A DNA stretch of 64,000 nt from positions 9,476-73,475 of the forward strand of contig NZ_JACRVU010000001.1 of assembly GCF_018811945.1 (NCBI RefSeq), given 5' to 3'. Numbering within the stretch: position 1 is the stretch's first letter; every line of letters begins with the position of its first letter. Of this stretch, positions 33,698-43,036 are shown piece after piece. The notes beneath the pieces are model-generated. The model saw nothing but the letters and a program-made list of their open reading frames with translations, had not been told where the DNA came from and did not search any database. Made by a program: the position numbers and the translations under genes. This DNA is from Gluconobacter sp. P1C6_b (lineage in GTDB: Bacteria; Pseudomonadota; Alphaproteobacteria; Acetobacterales; Acetobacteraceae).

Positions 33698-36600
33698 TCG
33701 CCCTCTCCTTCCGCATAAGCCGCGCGCCATTCATCCACGCGGGCAAGCTGGGCATAATCCGTGTAGCGCGGGACATGTCCGGCCCAGGGCTGGGAGCGGT
33801 AGGGCTGATCGGGATTGTCGTATTCGTCCACGAGGGTCCGGAGTTTTTCCATGGCCTCCGCAATCAGGGTGGGCGCGTCCGTGCCGGAACGTGAGCCCGG
33901 CACCTCGCTTTCCTTGCCCGGATCGTCACCGCCGGTCAGGTGCCAGTAGAGCAGCTTCTTCGTCTCGACGGCCGGAACATCCTTGAACGCCCCTTTCGTC
34001 AGCAGCGCGCCTTCGAGCACGAGCTGGACGGACCAGCCTTCCGCCACGTTCTTCCCGCTAGGCGGCTGCCCGGTCTTGTAATCGAAGACTGTCGCCAGAC
34101 CGTCCGCACCAATATCGATCCGGTCCGCACGGCCGCGCAGTTGAAACGGCGCAAACGCCGCTTCAAGACGGAAAGCCGCCTCGACTTCCACGAACCGCCC
34201 CTGCGCCGGGCCACTTTCTTCCATCTCCAGACGGTAAGCCGCTTCCTTTTCCGCCACCCAGTCCGCAATCCGGGCCAGACGCGGTCCCCACCAGTTCACG
34301 AGAGCCGGGCGCATATTGGCCTTGGCCAGTTCCTCGGCAAAAACGCGACGCAGAATGGCGCTCGCATTGGCGGGCCAGCGCTGGGGGAAGTCGCTCAGGA
34401 CGCGTTCCATCGCATCATGCACGATCATGCCGAAATCAGCGTGTTCCGCGCCTTCCTCCAGCGGCTTGAGCGCCCGGAGCTTCAGGACATGCTTGGCATA
34501 GATCGCATAGGGATCGTGCATCCAGGTCTCGATCTCAGTGATGCTGAGACCACGCGGACGCAGAGCAACGGGCGGCCGCGGCTCGGGCGGCGCAACGGCC
34601 TCGGCCCCTGCGAGCGGTTGATCCAGACAACGCTGCCAGTCCAGCGCGGGATGTACCGGCAGGCTCTGCGACCGTCCGCCAAGAAACGCATCCATCCGCA
34701 CCATCCAGCGCGCAGGAACGCCGGGCGCGCCCTCACGCCGGGCCGAACTGGCGAACACGGCCTCCTTCGACGCCAGGATGGTCGAGACGAAATCATGCGC
34801 GCTCACACCCGTCTGCCGCTCCGGAGACGGAAGCCCGACCCGCACACGCATCGGGCGGCTCAGCCAGGGGCCCGGATCGGTCGCGGGCGGCCAGACGCCC
34901 TCGTTCAGACCGCCCAGCACCACGACATCGAATGCCAGAAGCCGCGCCTCCAGCACGCCGAGGATCGAGACGCGCGGATGTGCCAGCTCCACACCCCCGC
35001 GATGGGCCCGCAAACCGGTCAGCATCTGCCCGGCCATGGATGTGTTGAGAAACGAATCCAGATGCGTCAGGCGCTGTGGCGGAAGGATGCCGGTATTGAC
35101 GATCAGCGCCGCTAGATGCCGCGACAGGGCTTCACCGTCCTCACCCAGCCACAGACGCGCGCCCGGATGGCGCGGTTCGTCTTCCGGTGCGTCCAACTCT
35201 TCTGCCGTGGCTGCCAACGCTTCCGCCGTGTGGATCAGGCGTTCAAGCAGTTCCGGCAGAGGCATGGCCCCCTCGATGGACAGGAGCGGATCGAACGCCT
35301 GCTCGATGCGTGCGATGAAGGCAGCAGGGCCTTCCGGCTCATCGGGGGCGTCCGCGCTGGCGCCGTGATCGGGCGCATGTTTCTTCTGGGTGTAGTCGTG
35401 CAGCGCGGCTTTCAGTCCCGCGATGCCCGGCGCAGGAGCTGGTCCACGCAGCAACAGCCGCTCCAACCGCCGAGCAGAGGCGTGGCAGTCACCCGGCGTG
35501 CGGCCCAACGAGGCGAGCGGGTGTTTCAGAACAGACAAGAGCGCCACCGGGGACAGTCGCGCTTCGGCGGCAGTCGCAATCAGACGCAGGAAGACAGCGG
35601 CCGGAGTCTGGGACAGGGACTCGCCCGCACTATCATCGGCATGGATGCCAAAACGCAGAAGCTCGGTGCCCACACGCTGCGCCAGCGCCCGATCCGGCGT
35701 GACGAGCGCACAGGTTTTCCCGGTTTCAGACACGGCATCGCGCAGGATCAGGGCGATGGCCTGCGCCTCCTGCTGCTGGTCCTGCGCGGGGAGAATGGAG
35801 AGGCCGCTGATATCACGGGGGCGACTGTCCTGCCCCCAATGGGCAATGCCGTGCTCCGGCAACAGGACCTCGCGCAGCATCAGTTCGCGCCCGCGATCCC
35901 GGCCGCCATCCCAGTCCGTCAGTTCCTCGCGGGACAGACCCAGATCCGTCAGGATTTCCTTCAGGCCCGCCTGCGGATGCGATGGCGGCAGATCGGCCCA
36001 GATCTCGTCCGCCATACCCAGATCCACGCCCGGCAGGATCACGAGCCCGGCAGGAAGCCGCGCCACCACGGCCAGCACGTCCGACACCGCCGCCGATCCG
36101 TCCGCGAAGCCCACACCCCAGACGGGAGTCAAAGGCGGCTTTTCCGCCCAGGCCTGCGCCTGCGCCTTCAGGCGCGCGATCTGCCGCGCTACGGGATTGG
36201 AGAGCCCCTCTTCTTCCAGCCATTTCGGCCAGACGGCGGTCACGATTTCCAGAAATTTCAGCGTCTGCTGCCAGTGATCGGAGAAGCGCTCCTCCACCGC
36301 GTCCGGCAGACGTTCGGCCAGATCCACACCGCTGCGCTCGGCTTCGTCCATCAGATCCGCCAGCGCCTTGGCGAGCGGCCAGGCGCGGTCGATCCCCTTG
36401 GTGCTGTCCACCCCAACGCTCACGAGCGGCGTCTGGAGGATCAGCATCGACAGCACGGCCAGACGACGCTGCGGCTCCACGGCAGGCGGCAGGACAACGT
36501 CGATCCCGATGGACGCCAGCGCATCCTCGTCCACGTCATTGATCGCGACAATCCGCGGCAGAAGGGCGGCCTGTGTGTCCAGAACCCGCAGGAAGGCTTC

Positions 36601-36744
36601 CATCAACGCACGGCCAGCACGGCGGCTGGGGACGAGGATCAGGCCGGGGCCATCTGTGCCAGCTGCCGGGTCCTGCTCAAGCCATTCCTGCGCCACACGG
36701 TCCAAAAACGGCTCCGTGCCTGCAATGGTGACAACGCCGCTCAT
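33694..36744 (-). CDS. addB: Double-strand break repair protein AddB
   Basis: Partner nuclease subunit of AddAB, 1016 residues. The N-terminal half is a degenerate helicase-like region; VPSRRAGRALMEAFL replaces a canonical Walker A, as in alphaproteobacterial AddB. The C-terminal PD-(D/E)XK nuclease contains LRGRADRIDIGADGLATVFD then YKTGQPPSGKN. It overlaps tsaE upstream and addA downstream by ATGA, so the three are translationally coupled. Confidence 0.96.
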   Translation of the reverse strand: MSGVVTIAGTEPFLDRVAQEWLEQDPAAGTDGPGLILVPSRRAGRALMEAFLRVLDTQAALLPRIVAINDVDEDALASIGIDVVLPPAVEPQRRLAVLSMLILQTPLVSVGVDSTKGIDRAWPLAKALADLMDEAERSGVDLAERLPDAVEERFSDHWQQTLKFLEIVTAVWPKWLEEEGLSNPVARQIARLKAQAQAWAEKPPLTPVWGVGFADGSAAVSDVLAVVARLPAGLVILPGVDLGMADEIWADLPPSHPQAGLKEILTDLGLSREELTDWDGGRDRGRELMLREVLLPEHGIAHWGQDSRPRDISGLSILPAQDQQQEAQAIALILRDAVSETGKTCALVTPDRALAQRVGTELLRFGIHADDSAGESLSQTPAAVFLRLIATAAEARLSPVALLSVLKHPLASLGRTPGDCHASARRLERLLLRGPAPAPGIAGLKAALHDYTQKKHAPDHGASADAPDEPEGPAAFIARIEQAFDPLLSIEGAMPLPELLERLIHTAEALAATAEELDAPEDEPRHPGARLWLGEDGEALSRHLAALIVNTGILPPQRLTHLDSFLNTSMAGQMLTGLRAHRGGVELAHPRVSILGVLEARLLAFDVVVLGGLNEGVWPPATDPGPWLSRPMRVRVGLPSPERQTGVSAHDFVSTILASKEAVFASSARREGAPGVPARWMVRMDAFLGGRSQSLPVHPALDWQRCLDQPLAGAEAVAPPEPRPPVALRPRGLSITEIETWMHDPYAIYAKHVLKLRALKPLEEGAEHADFGMIVHDAMERVLSDFPQRWPANASAILRRVFAEELAKANMRPALVNWWGPRLARIADWVAEKEAAYRLEMEESGPAQGRFVEVEAAFRLEAAFAPFQLRGRADRIDIGADGLATVFDYKTGQPPSGKNVAEGWSVQLVLEGALLTKGAFKDVPAVETKKLLYWHLTGGDDPGKESEVPGSRSGTDAPTLIAEAMEKLRTLVDEYDNPDQPYRSQPWAGHVPRYTDYAQLARVDEWRAAYAEGEGE

Positions 36745-37190
36745 GGGTTCAGTCCCGTCAGGCGCTCTTCGGGCCAGCCCGTCAGTTCCACGACCCGAGC
36801 GTCTTCAGTGTCTCCGGGGGTGAATGTAAGATGCAGCGCGCCTTCCGGCAGCAGATCCCCGGCCCGTTCCGGCCATTCGACCAGCATGATACCTTCGCAG
36901 GCCTCGTCCCAGGCCAGTTCATACAGCGCATCCGCCCCGTCCAGACGCCATAAATCATAATGATGCACCGCCCCTTTGGGGGTCTCGTAAGGCTGGACGA
37001 GCGCGAAGCTGGGGCTGGGCACTTCCATCTGCGGGTCCTGAGCCAGATGACGCAGGAACGCCCGGGCGAACGTGCTTTTCCCGGCGCCCAGTCCCCCCGA
37101 AAGCGCGAGACAGTCTCCGGGCGCGCAGCAATCGGCGATCAGGGCCGCCAGAGTTTCGGTTGCAAGCTGGTCATCGAGGCGTATCTGCAT
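36741..37190 (-). CDS. tsaE: tRNA threonylcarbamoyladenosine biosynthesis ATPase TsaE
   Basis: ATPase of the TsaBDE complex that makes t6A37 in ANN-decoding tRNAs. 149 residues from ATG 37190; an upstream TTG at 37226 is less likely. Walker A is SGGLGAGKSTFARAFLR, followed by VPSPSFALVQPYE and HHYDLWRLDGADALYELAW, then GIMLVEWPERAGDLLPE, all family hallmarks. It overlaps addB by 4 bases. In many alphaproteobacteria a sugar kinase and nucleotidyltransferase pair (amgK/murU) sits between tsaE and addB; it is absent here. Confidence 0.95.
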   Translation of the reverse strand: MQIRLDDQLATETLAALIADCCAPGDCLALSGGLGAGKSTFARAFLRHLAQDPQMEVPSPSFALVQPYETPKGAVHHYDLWRLDGADALYELAWDEACEGIMLVEWPERAGDLLPEGALHLTFTPGDTEDARVVELTGWPEERLTGLNP

Positions 37191-37253
37191 AAACCCCAAT
37201 GTGGCCCGACTGCCCGGAGCCAGCAAGCACGTTTGGGGAACATCCGTGCCCGT

Positions 37254-38333
37254 TCAGCCGGATGTGTGCTGAAGAAGTGTCTTCCACCGCGCCATGACGG
37301 GGCTTTCCTGAAACTCCGCCGCCCGCTGACGGGATCTGACCGACATACGCTGACGCTGTTCAGGAGCGCCCATCAGCTCCAGCAAAGCGACGGCTAGGGC
37401 CTCAGGCTCTTCGGGCGGAACCAGAAATCCGGTCTCGCCATCGCACACGATTTCCGCTGGCCCGGTCTCGCAGTCGAACGCCACGACCGGTACGCCCGCC
37501 GCCATGGCTTCGAGCAGTACCATCGGCAGGCCTTCATAACGCGAGGACGCCACGAACAGCGCGGCACGGGCGTAGTCGGCGTCGATGCCCCCGGTTGCGG
37601 GCGCGATCGTCACATGACGCAGGCCTTCCGCCTGTTGCAGCAGGGCCGCGCGATCGGGGCCGTCCCCGCGGATCAGAAGCTCCCACCCGACACTCCGCGG
37701 GTCCTGCTCCACAATCCCCCAGGCCCGGAGCAGCAGGTCGTAACCCTTCTGCTCCGTCAGCCGTCCCGCCGCCAGAACCAGACGGGACGCTTCCGGATAA
37801 GGCCTGTCCGTCACAGGTGGAGCCATGTTCGGAATGGCGGTCAGCCGCGTCCGTACTCCTGTCCCCTCACGCCACAGAACCGTATCCCGCTGCGTCAGGA
37901 CAACGACATCATCAGCCCAGCGCCCGGCGATCTGCCGCCCCCAGACACGCTTGCGGCGGTTCAGCGTCACGTTGAAGTTGAAATGCTCCCACACAATGCA
38001 GCGCACACCCGCAAGCCGTGCGGCCGCCACGCCGTAAAGCGCGTGGGTGGACTCCACGACGACCAGCGTGTCGATCCGCTCCCGTTTCAGCAGACGCGAC
38101 AGCCGCCAGACGATGCGGAACCAGGAGTTGAAGATCTTCACCGGCCGGTCGAACAGAGACGAGACGGCGATTTCGGGCGACAGCGGAAAGGCCGGCGCAC
38201 CCGCACCCACGAGCTCCACCAGCCGCACGTCACAGCCCTGACGGACCAGCCCGTTCATGACGGCGCAGGCCGAGCGTTCCGTCCCGCCAAGGCCCTTGAG
38301 GTCCTGAATTACAAACGCATATCGTGCCTTCAA
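37254..38333 (-). CDS. Glycosyltransferase family 4 protein
   Basis: Predicted retaining GT-B glycosyltransferase, 359 residues. The N-terminal domain opens VIQDLKGLGGTERSACAVMN, the acceptor-side pattern; the C-terminal domain carries LVLAAGRLTEQKGYDLLL, then SSRYEGLPMVLLEAMAAGVP and PVVAFDCETGPAEI, with the EX7E-type Glu pair that binds nucleotide-sugar. No membrane segments. Likely in lipopolysaccharide or exopolysaccharide synthesis; donor and acceptor cannot be told. Its start region abuts the divergent reductase gene, so the two promoters must overlap the coding ends. Confidence 0.9.
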   Translation of the reverse strand: MKARYAFVIQDLKGLGGTERSACAVMNGLVRQGCDVRLVELVGAGAPAFPLSPEIAVSSLFDRPVKIFNSWFRIVWRLSRLLKRERIDTLVVVESTHALYGVAAARLAGVRCIVWEHFNFNVTLNRRKRVWGRQIAGRWADDVVVLTQRDTVLWREGTGVRTRLTAIPNMAPPVTDRPYPEASRLVLAAGRLTEQKGYDLLLRAWGIVEQDPRSVGWELLIRGDGPDRAALLQQAEGLRHVTIAPATGGIDADYARAALFVASSRYEGLPMVLLEAMAAGVPVVAFDCETGPAEIVCDGETGFLVPPEEPEALAVALLELMGAPEQRQRMSVRSRQRAAEFQESPVMARWKTLLQHTSG

Positions 38334-38362
38334 TGCCCTACCCCAACCCCTTCAAACCGATT

Positions 38363-39397
38363 ATGAAACAGGTCATGACGACTGCACCTCAAACCCTCAA
38401 CACCGATGTCGCGATTGTCGGCGCCGGTCCGACCGCCCTCTTCGCCGCATTCGAATGTGGCATGCTCAAACTGTCCTGCGTCCTGATCGACGCGCTCGAC
38501 AGCGTAGGCGGACAATGTGCGGCGCTCTACCCGGAAAAACCGATCTACGACATCCCGGCCCATCCCGCCATCGAAGGCGGCGCGCTGATCGAGGCGCTCG
38601 AACAGCAGATCGCACCCTTCGACGTACCGCGCCTGCTGGGCTCGCGGGTCGAGACACTGGAAGGCCAGCGCGGGGCGTTCACGCTGAAAACCGCACGGGG
38701 CGACGTCATCACCGCGAAGGCCGCCATCATCGCAGCCGGTGCCGGTGCATTCGGGCCGAACCGTCCGCCGCTCGACGAACTTGAAGCCTATGAGCGCACG
38801 GGGGCCGTGCAGTATTACGTCAAGAAACGCGCCGATTTTGCCGGCAAGCGCGTCGTGGTCGCAGGTGGCGGAGATTCCGCGCTGGACTGGGCCCTGTCCC
38901 TCTCCGAAGTGGCCGCGCAGGTCTATCTCCTGCACCGCCGGGACCGCTTCCGCGGCGCCCCCGAGACGCTCTCGCGCATCGAGCAGCAGATTGCAGCCGG
39001 CAAGATCGAGAAGGTCGTGCCCTATCAGCTCCATGCCCTGCATGGCACGGACGGCGTGCTCTCGACCGTGGAAGTCACGACACTTGAAGGCACGTCCCGG
39101 CATATCGAGGCTGATGCGCTTCTGCCGTTCTATGGCCTGTCCACCGATCTGGGGCCGATTGCGCTCTGGGGTCTGGACACGCATCGCAACACCGTCCCCG
39201 TCACCCCGGCCACGCTCGAGAGCAGCACGCCGGGCATTTTCGCGATCGGAGACGTAGCGACCTATCCGGGCAAGCTGAAACTGATCCTTCAGGGCTTCTC
39301 CGAAGGCGCCATGGCGGCCCATGCCATCCATGCCATCGTCCATCCCGACACGGCCCTGCATTTCGAATATTCGACCAGCAAGGGCGTGCCGGGCTGA
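38363..39397 (+). CDS. Ferredoxin--NADP reductase, thioredoxin reductase-like type
   Basis: FAD enzyme passing electrons between NADPH and ferredoxin or flavodoxin. It has the FAD motif VAIVGAGPTALFAAFECGML, a NADPH motif VVVAGGGDSALDWALSL and a C-terminal IFAIGDVATYPGKLKLI with the FAD-ribityl Asp. The CxxC redox pair of thioredoxin reductases is missing, which marks the type-2 FNR group. The frame is open from 38324, which would overlap the divergent glycosyltransferase; ATG 38363 (344 residues) or 38375 is more likely. Start uncertain, family secure. Confidence 0.9.
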   Translation: MKQVMTTAPQTLNTDVAIVGAGPTALFAAFECGMLKLSCVLIDALDSVGGQCAALYPEKPIYDIPAHPAIEGGALIEALEQQIAPFDVPRLLGSRVETLEGQRGAFTLKTARGDVITAKAAIIAAGAGAFGPNRPPLDELEAYERTGAVQYYVKKRADFAGKRVVVAGGGDSALDWALSLSEVAAQVYLLHRRDRFRGAPETLSRIEQQIAAGKIEKVVPYQLHALHGTDGVLSTVEVTTLEGTSRHIEADALLPFYGLSTDLGPIALWGLDTHRNTVPVTPATLESSTPGIFAIGDVATYPGKLKLILQGFSEGAMAAHAIHAIVHPDTALHFEYSTSKGVPG

Positions 39398-39421
39398 CGG
39401 AGCGGGGCAGACAGGTTTTTT

Positions 39422-39433
39422 CTCAGCGCTGAG
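39422..39433. promoter_or_regulatory. 12-bp palindrome upstream of dadA
   Basis: CTCAGCGCTGAG is a perfect palindrome 55 bases before the dadA start, just after a run of six T residues. It could be an operator for a dimeric regulator or a small hairpin. No partner regulator is visible nearby. Confidence 0.3.
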
Positions 39434-39487
39434 CTGGCTTTCATGGCTTCAGGGCGGTTTCACGAACGACAACACAGCAGGACAGAT

Positions 39488-40744
39488 ATGAAAGTCATCG
39501 TTATGGGCGCCGGCGTCATCGGCGTGACAACGGCCTGGTATCTCGCTCAGGAAGGACACGAAGTCGAAGTCATCGACCGCCAGCCGGGTGTGGGTCTGGA
39601 AACGTCCTTTGCCAATGCGGGTCAGGTCTCTCCGGGCTATTCGACTCCCTGGGCCATGCCGGGACTGCCGTTCAAGGCCGCGAAGTGGATGTTCGAGAAG
39701 CACAGCCCGCTCGTGATCCGTCCGCGTCTCGATACGGCCATGTTCCGCTTCATGGGCGAACTGCTCATGAACTGCACGGAAAAAGCCTATGACATCAACA
39801 AGGGCCGGATGCTGCGGATCGCGGAATATGCGCGTGACCGTCTGGACACGCTGCGTGCGGAGACCGGCATCACTTATGACGGCGCCCAGAAGGGTCTGAT
39901 CCAGCTGTTCCGCACCGACAGCCAGATCGAATACGCTGCCGAAGACATGCGCCTGCTGGCTGAAAGCGGCGTCGAGCACAAGCTGCTGACTGTGGACGAA
40001 ATCCTCGCCCGCGAGCCCGGCCTTGCCCATGCGCGGCACCTGCTTAAGGGTGGCCTGCTGCTGCCGGGCGACCAGACGGGCGATGCGCATCTCTTCACGC
40101 GCCGTCTGGCCAAGATGGCCGAGGAGAAGGGCGTGAAGTTCCATCTCGGCGTCAATATCGAGGCTCTGGAAGCCGCCAGCGATGCCATCGTCAGCATCCG
40201 TACAAGCGCCGGCCGCATGACCGCCGACCGCTATGTGCTGGCCCTCGGCAGCTACTCCCCGCGCTTCCTCAAGCCGCTGGAACTGCGTCTGCCGATCTAT
40301 CCGGTCAAGGGTTACTCCCTGACCATGCCGATCACGGATGAAAGCCGTGCCCCTGTCTCGACCGTCAATGACGAGACGTACAAGGTCGCCATCACGCGCC
40401 TTGGCGACCGCATCCGCATCGGCGGCACGGCGGAGCTGAACGGCTTCAATCTGCGCCTCAGCCCGGATCGTCGCGAGACGCTGGAACTGTCCTTCAGCGA
40501 AATGTATGGCGGCGGCGACCTGTCGTCCGCGAAATACTGGACGGGCCTGCGCCCCTGCACGCCGGACGGCACGCCGATCGTCGGCCCCTCCCCGCGCTAC
40601 GGCAATCTGTGGCTCAACACCGGCCACGGCACGCTGGGCTGGACGATGGCGGCAGGCTCCGGCCAGATTGTCGCAGACCAGATCTCCGACCGCCAGACCG
40701 CCATTCCGTCGCTCGACCTGTCGCTCGACCGCTACGGCGTCTGA
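39488..40744 (+). CDS. dadA: D-amino acid dehydrogenase
   Basis: Membrane-associated FAD enzyme that oxidatively deaminates D-amino acids (mainly D-Ala) and feeds electrons to quinone. 418 residues from ATG 39488, which has an AGGACA site; the frame is open from 39443. N-terminal FAD motif VIVMGAGVIGVTTAWYLAQE and the DadA-specific segment ETSFANAGQVSPGYSTPWAM; C-terminus has YWTGLRPCTPDGTPIVG and NTGHGTLGWTMAAGSG. Full length. No alanine racemase gene is adjacent, unlike enterobacterial dadAX. Confidence 0.95.
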   Translation: MKVIVMGAGVIGVTTAWYLAQEGHEVEVIDRQPGVGLETSFANAGQVSPGYSTPWAMPGLPFKAAKWMFEKHSPLVIRPRLDTAMFRFMGELLMNCTEKAYDINKGRMLRIAEYARDRLDTLRAETGITYDGAQKGLIQLFRTDSQIEYAAEDMRLLAESGVEHKLLTVDEILAREPGLAHARHLLKGGLLLPGDQTGDAHLFTRRLAKMAEEKGVKFHLGVNIEALEAASDAIVSIRTSAGRMTADRYVLALGSYSPRFLKPLELRLPIYPVKGYSLTMPITDESRAPVSTVNDETYKVAITRLGDRIRIGGTAELNGFNLRLSPDRRETLELSFSEMYGGGDLSSAKYWTGLRPCTPDGTPIVGPSPRYGNLWLNTGHGTLGWTMAAGSGQIVADQISDRQTAIPSLDLSLDRYGV

Positions 40745-40752
40745 AGTCCGTT

Positions 40753-40776
40753 CCCGTCCGTAAATCTACGGACGGG
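40753..40776. terminator. Convergent hairpin between dadA and the next gene
   Basis: CCCGTCCGTA pairs perfectly with TACGGACGGG (10 bp) around an AATC loop, placed at the meeting point of convergent genes; it overlaps the last codons of the leftward gene. There is no clear T-run on either side, so it may terminate weakly or protect 3' ends. Confidence 0.55.
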
Positions 40777-42889
40777 AGAGGAACGCCCGGACATCCTGCA
40801 TCGAGACGGTTCCGTCCCGGCGCAGGAGTTCCTCCTTGCCGCCCACATGGTGCGGCATGACCATCAGCGGCGTGCCTTCATCCATGAAGCGGATCCGCAG
40901 ATCGTTCCAGCGCGGCGCCACGAACCGCCGGAACGACTGAACGAGCGCGCACTGATCGATGCACCAGTTCGTTGGATTGGCCGGATCATACGCGACCTGA
41001 AGATAATCGTGCAGGAAGGCCGCAATCTCCGGCAGCCTGTCCGTTTCCCCGAACCATGAAATCCCGGCCCCAAAACCCCACGGCTCGCCAAACGTCTGAC
41101 GCCCTTCATGATTGTAGGCATAAAGCCGGAAGCCATAATCAGCGGTATTCCTGAGGTCATCGAACAGCGTCAGGAAGTCTTTCGGGAAATAACCGTCACA
41201 ATCGGCGGTAATGACCGGGCACGGATAACGGCGCACCACTTCGGGCAGCATCAGATACCGGATCGCCGTGTAGGTCGCAGCATCACGCCATGTCAGCCGG
41301 CCATGAGCCAGAGTAACATCGAGGCCGAAATCCCTTTTCGAGACGGCGTCCATCAGTTCGCGCATGAAAGCAAGCTGCTCCGGCGTCGGCGTATCGATCC
41401 CCAGACACAGCCGGATCCGGAACGCCGGGTCCGGGCGGCTGGCACAGACCCTGAGCAACGACAGCAGCAGCTTGGGCAGGAAACGGAAATATCCGGAATC
41501 GCATCCGAAAACGAGACAGAGCGCGGGCAACTGCGCACCCGGAACAGGCCCCGGAGCAATACTGGCCTCCCAGTCCCATCCTCCCATGCCCAGACGATCA
41601 GGAACCGGCTGCTCCATACCCTCACGCGCAGCCCCGCCCAGCCAGGACAGCACGCCACAGTTATAATGGATCGGCATGAGCCCGGTCCGAATGGTCAGGG
41701 CCTTGGCGGCCGCATACTGCTCGTCAGCGGCATCCACATTGCCCGCAAGCCAGAACTGATGCCCACTGCAAAGAGCACTCCAGTAACTGTCCCCGTTAAA
41801 ACGCCGGTCCAGTTCCAGCAGGGCCTGCCGGGGTTTTTCCCCAAGACGCAGGGACGTCTCCTCGAAGCGATGTCCATAAGCCTGCCGGACGTCCCGCCCA
41901 TCGCGTTCCGAAAGCGGCATGGGCGTCAGAACCCGTTCGAACAGTTCGTCAAAGGGCGTCAGACGGAGATGCCGCAGGCGATCCGGCACCAGGAACAGGG
42001 CGTTTTCACCCTGACGTAAGCGTGCGTCGAGATCCTGCATCCGCTGCGGAATACTGCCCTCCGGGAAGCGCTTCAGCAGGGCCGCCTGCAGCAGCTCAGC
42101 CGCCCGGATATGATGACCGCAGCGCATTGCCAGAAGGGCTGAGAAATACAGCATGTCCGCGCCATCATCGGCCCGACGCGCCAGTTCCAGCGCACGCTCC
42201 GCCAGCACCAGTTCGCCACAATCCACACAGATCAGCGCCAGATATCGCAGGCGGGACAGATCCTCGGGATACAGGGCAACCTTGAAGGCCTCGGACTGAA
42301 GGCTCGCAAACGAATCCCGGATACGGGTCCAGGGCGCCTGATCTCCGCGCCGCACGACATCCCGCACATCTTCCAGAAGAGCCACCACTGCGGGCGACGG
42401 ACAGGGCTCCAGCCGCAGGAGAGGCACATTTTCGCCCCTCAGAAGGACGGAGCCGTCTTCCTTCACCTGCACACTGAGCGTTTCCAGAGGAGCCGCCCAG
42501 TCCCCGACCCGGAGTTGGAAATCCTGTATCGCAGGGCGCAGGGCCGGAAAGGGTTCAGCAGCAACATGCCAGTGACGCGATACCAGCCGCTGCAGTGCCG
42601 GCAGACCCGCGACCGGCAGGGCAAGGAACTGCTCCCAGCCCTGGATCTGCGATGCGGTCCCACATCCATGGCCGGGTGCCGCTGTCAGAAAGACATTACC
42701 AGCCCGTACCGCGTACAGGGGACGTCCCCCGGACGGATCGATCGGCTGGAGTTCCACGAGACCGCCGCCCCCGCTCAGCGAGACAGGGTCCGCCATCCCT
42801 GCGATCACATCGGACAGGGACGCCAGAGACAGCGAGAAACCACGCTGCGCGACAATCGAGCCATGCCAACTCAGAAGACAGGAAGTCAT
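40766..42889 (-). CDS. Large protein with TPR-like region and GT-A glycosyltransferase-like C-terminus
   Basis: 707 residues from ATG 42889 (MTSCLLSWHGSI); the frame extends 20 residues further but that part looks non-coding. An N-terminal domain of about 200 residues is unrecognised. A helical repeat region follows (LALICVDCGELVLAERALEL, then MLYFSALLAMRCGHHIRAAE), TPR-like in pattern. The C-terminal 250 residues contain PALCLVFGCDSGYF, ITADCDGYFPKDF with a DxD motif (Asp563, Asp565) and NPTNWCIDQCAL, consistent with a GT-A nucleotide-sugar transferase. Cell-surface glycan synthesis is likely. Exact family not recognised. Confidence 0.65.
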   Translation of the reverse strand: MTSCLLSWHGSIVAQRGFSLSLASLSDVIAGMADPVSLSGGGGLVELQPIDPSGGRPLYAVRAGNVFLTAAPGHGCGTASQIQGWEQFLALPVAGLPALQRLVSRHWHVAAEPFPALRPAIQDFQLRVGDWAAPLETLSVQVKEDGSVLLRGENVPLLRLEPCPSPAVVALLEDVRDVVRRGDQAPWTRIRDSFASLQSEAFKVALYPEDLSRLRYLALICVDCGELVLAERALELARRADDGADMLYFSALLAMRCGHHIRAAELLQAALLKRFPEGSIPQRMQDLDARLRQGENALFLVPDRLRHLRLTPFDELFERVLTPMPLSERDGRDVRQAYGHRFEETSLRLGEKPRQALLELDRRFNGDSYWSALCSGHQFWLAGNVDAADEQYAAAKALTIRTGLMPIHYNCGVLSWLGGAAREGMEQPVPDRLGMGGWDWEASIAPGPVPGAQLPALCLVFGCDSGYFRFLPKLLLSLLRVCASRPDPAFRIRLCLGIDTPTPEQLAFMRELMDAVSKRDFGLDVTLAHGRLTWRDAATYTAIRYLMLPEVVRRYPCPVITADCDGYFPKDFLTLFDDLRNTADYGFRLYAYNHEGRQTFGEPWGFGAGISWFGETDRLPEIAAFLHDYLQVAYDPANPTNWCIDQCALVQSFRRFVAPRWNDLRIRFMDEGTPLMVMPHHVGGKEELLRRDGTVSMQDVRAFLSRP

Positions 42890-42961
42890 GCGAGCAGCGT
42901 AGTGAGGGCTGCGGGCGCATGCAAATGCCTGCACACACCCTGCCAGCATGTGACGGAGTCA

Positions 42962-42994
42962 TAAAAAAAACGGGGCCTGCCTGAGCAGACCCCG
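42962..42994 (-). terminator. Terminator of the His/Lys-rich protein gene
   Basis: On the minus strand CGGGG-TCTGC-TCAG-GCAGG-CCCCG forms a long GC stem followed by eight T residues, 43 bases beyond the stop. Confidence 0.9.
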
Positions 42995-43036
42995 TTCCGT
43001 GTCCTATGGCCCTGCGATAGGCCGGAAGACATGTCC

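Noticed and set aside
35116-36960. 614-residue open frame antisense to addB
   Set aside because: Same reasoning: Arg/Gln-rich shadow of a real gene.
38324-38362. Longer start of the ferredoxin-NADP reductase
   Set aside because: The extra residues (MPSMPYPNPFKPI) overlap the divergent glycosyltransferase start and precede the family N-terminus; a later ATG is more likely.
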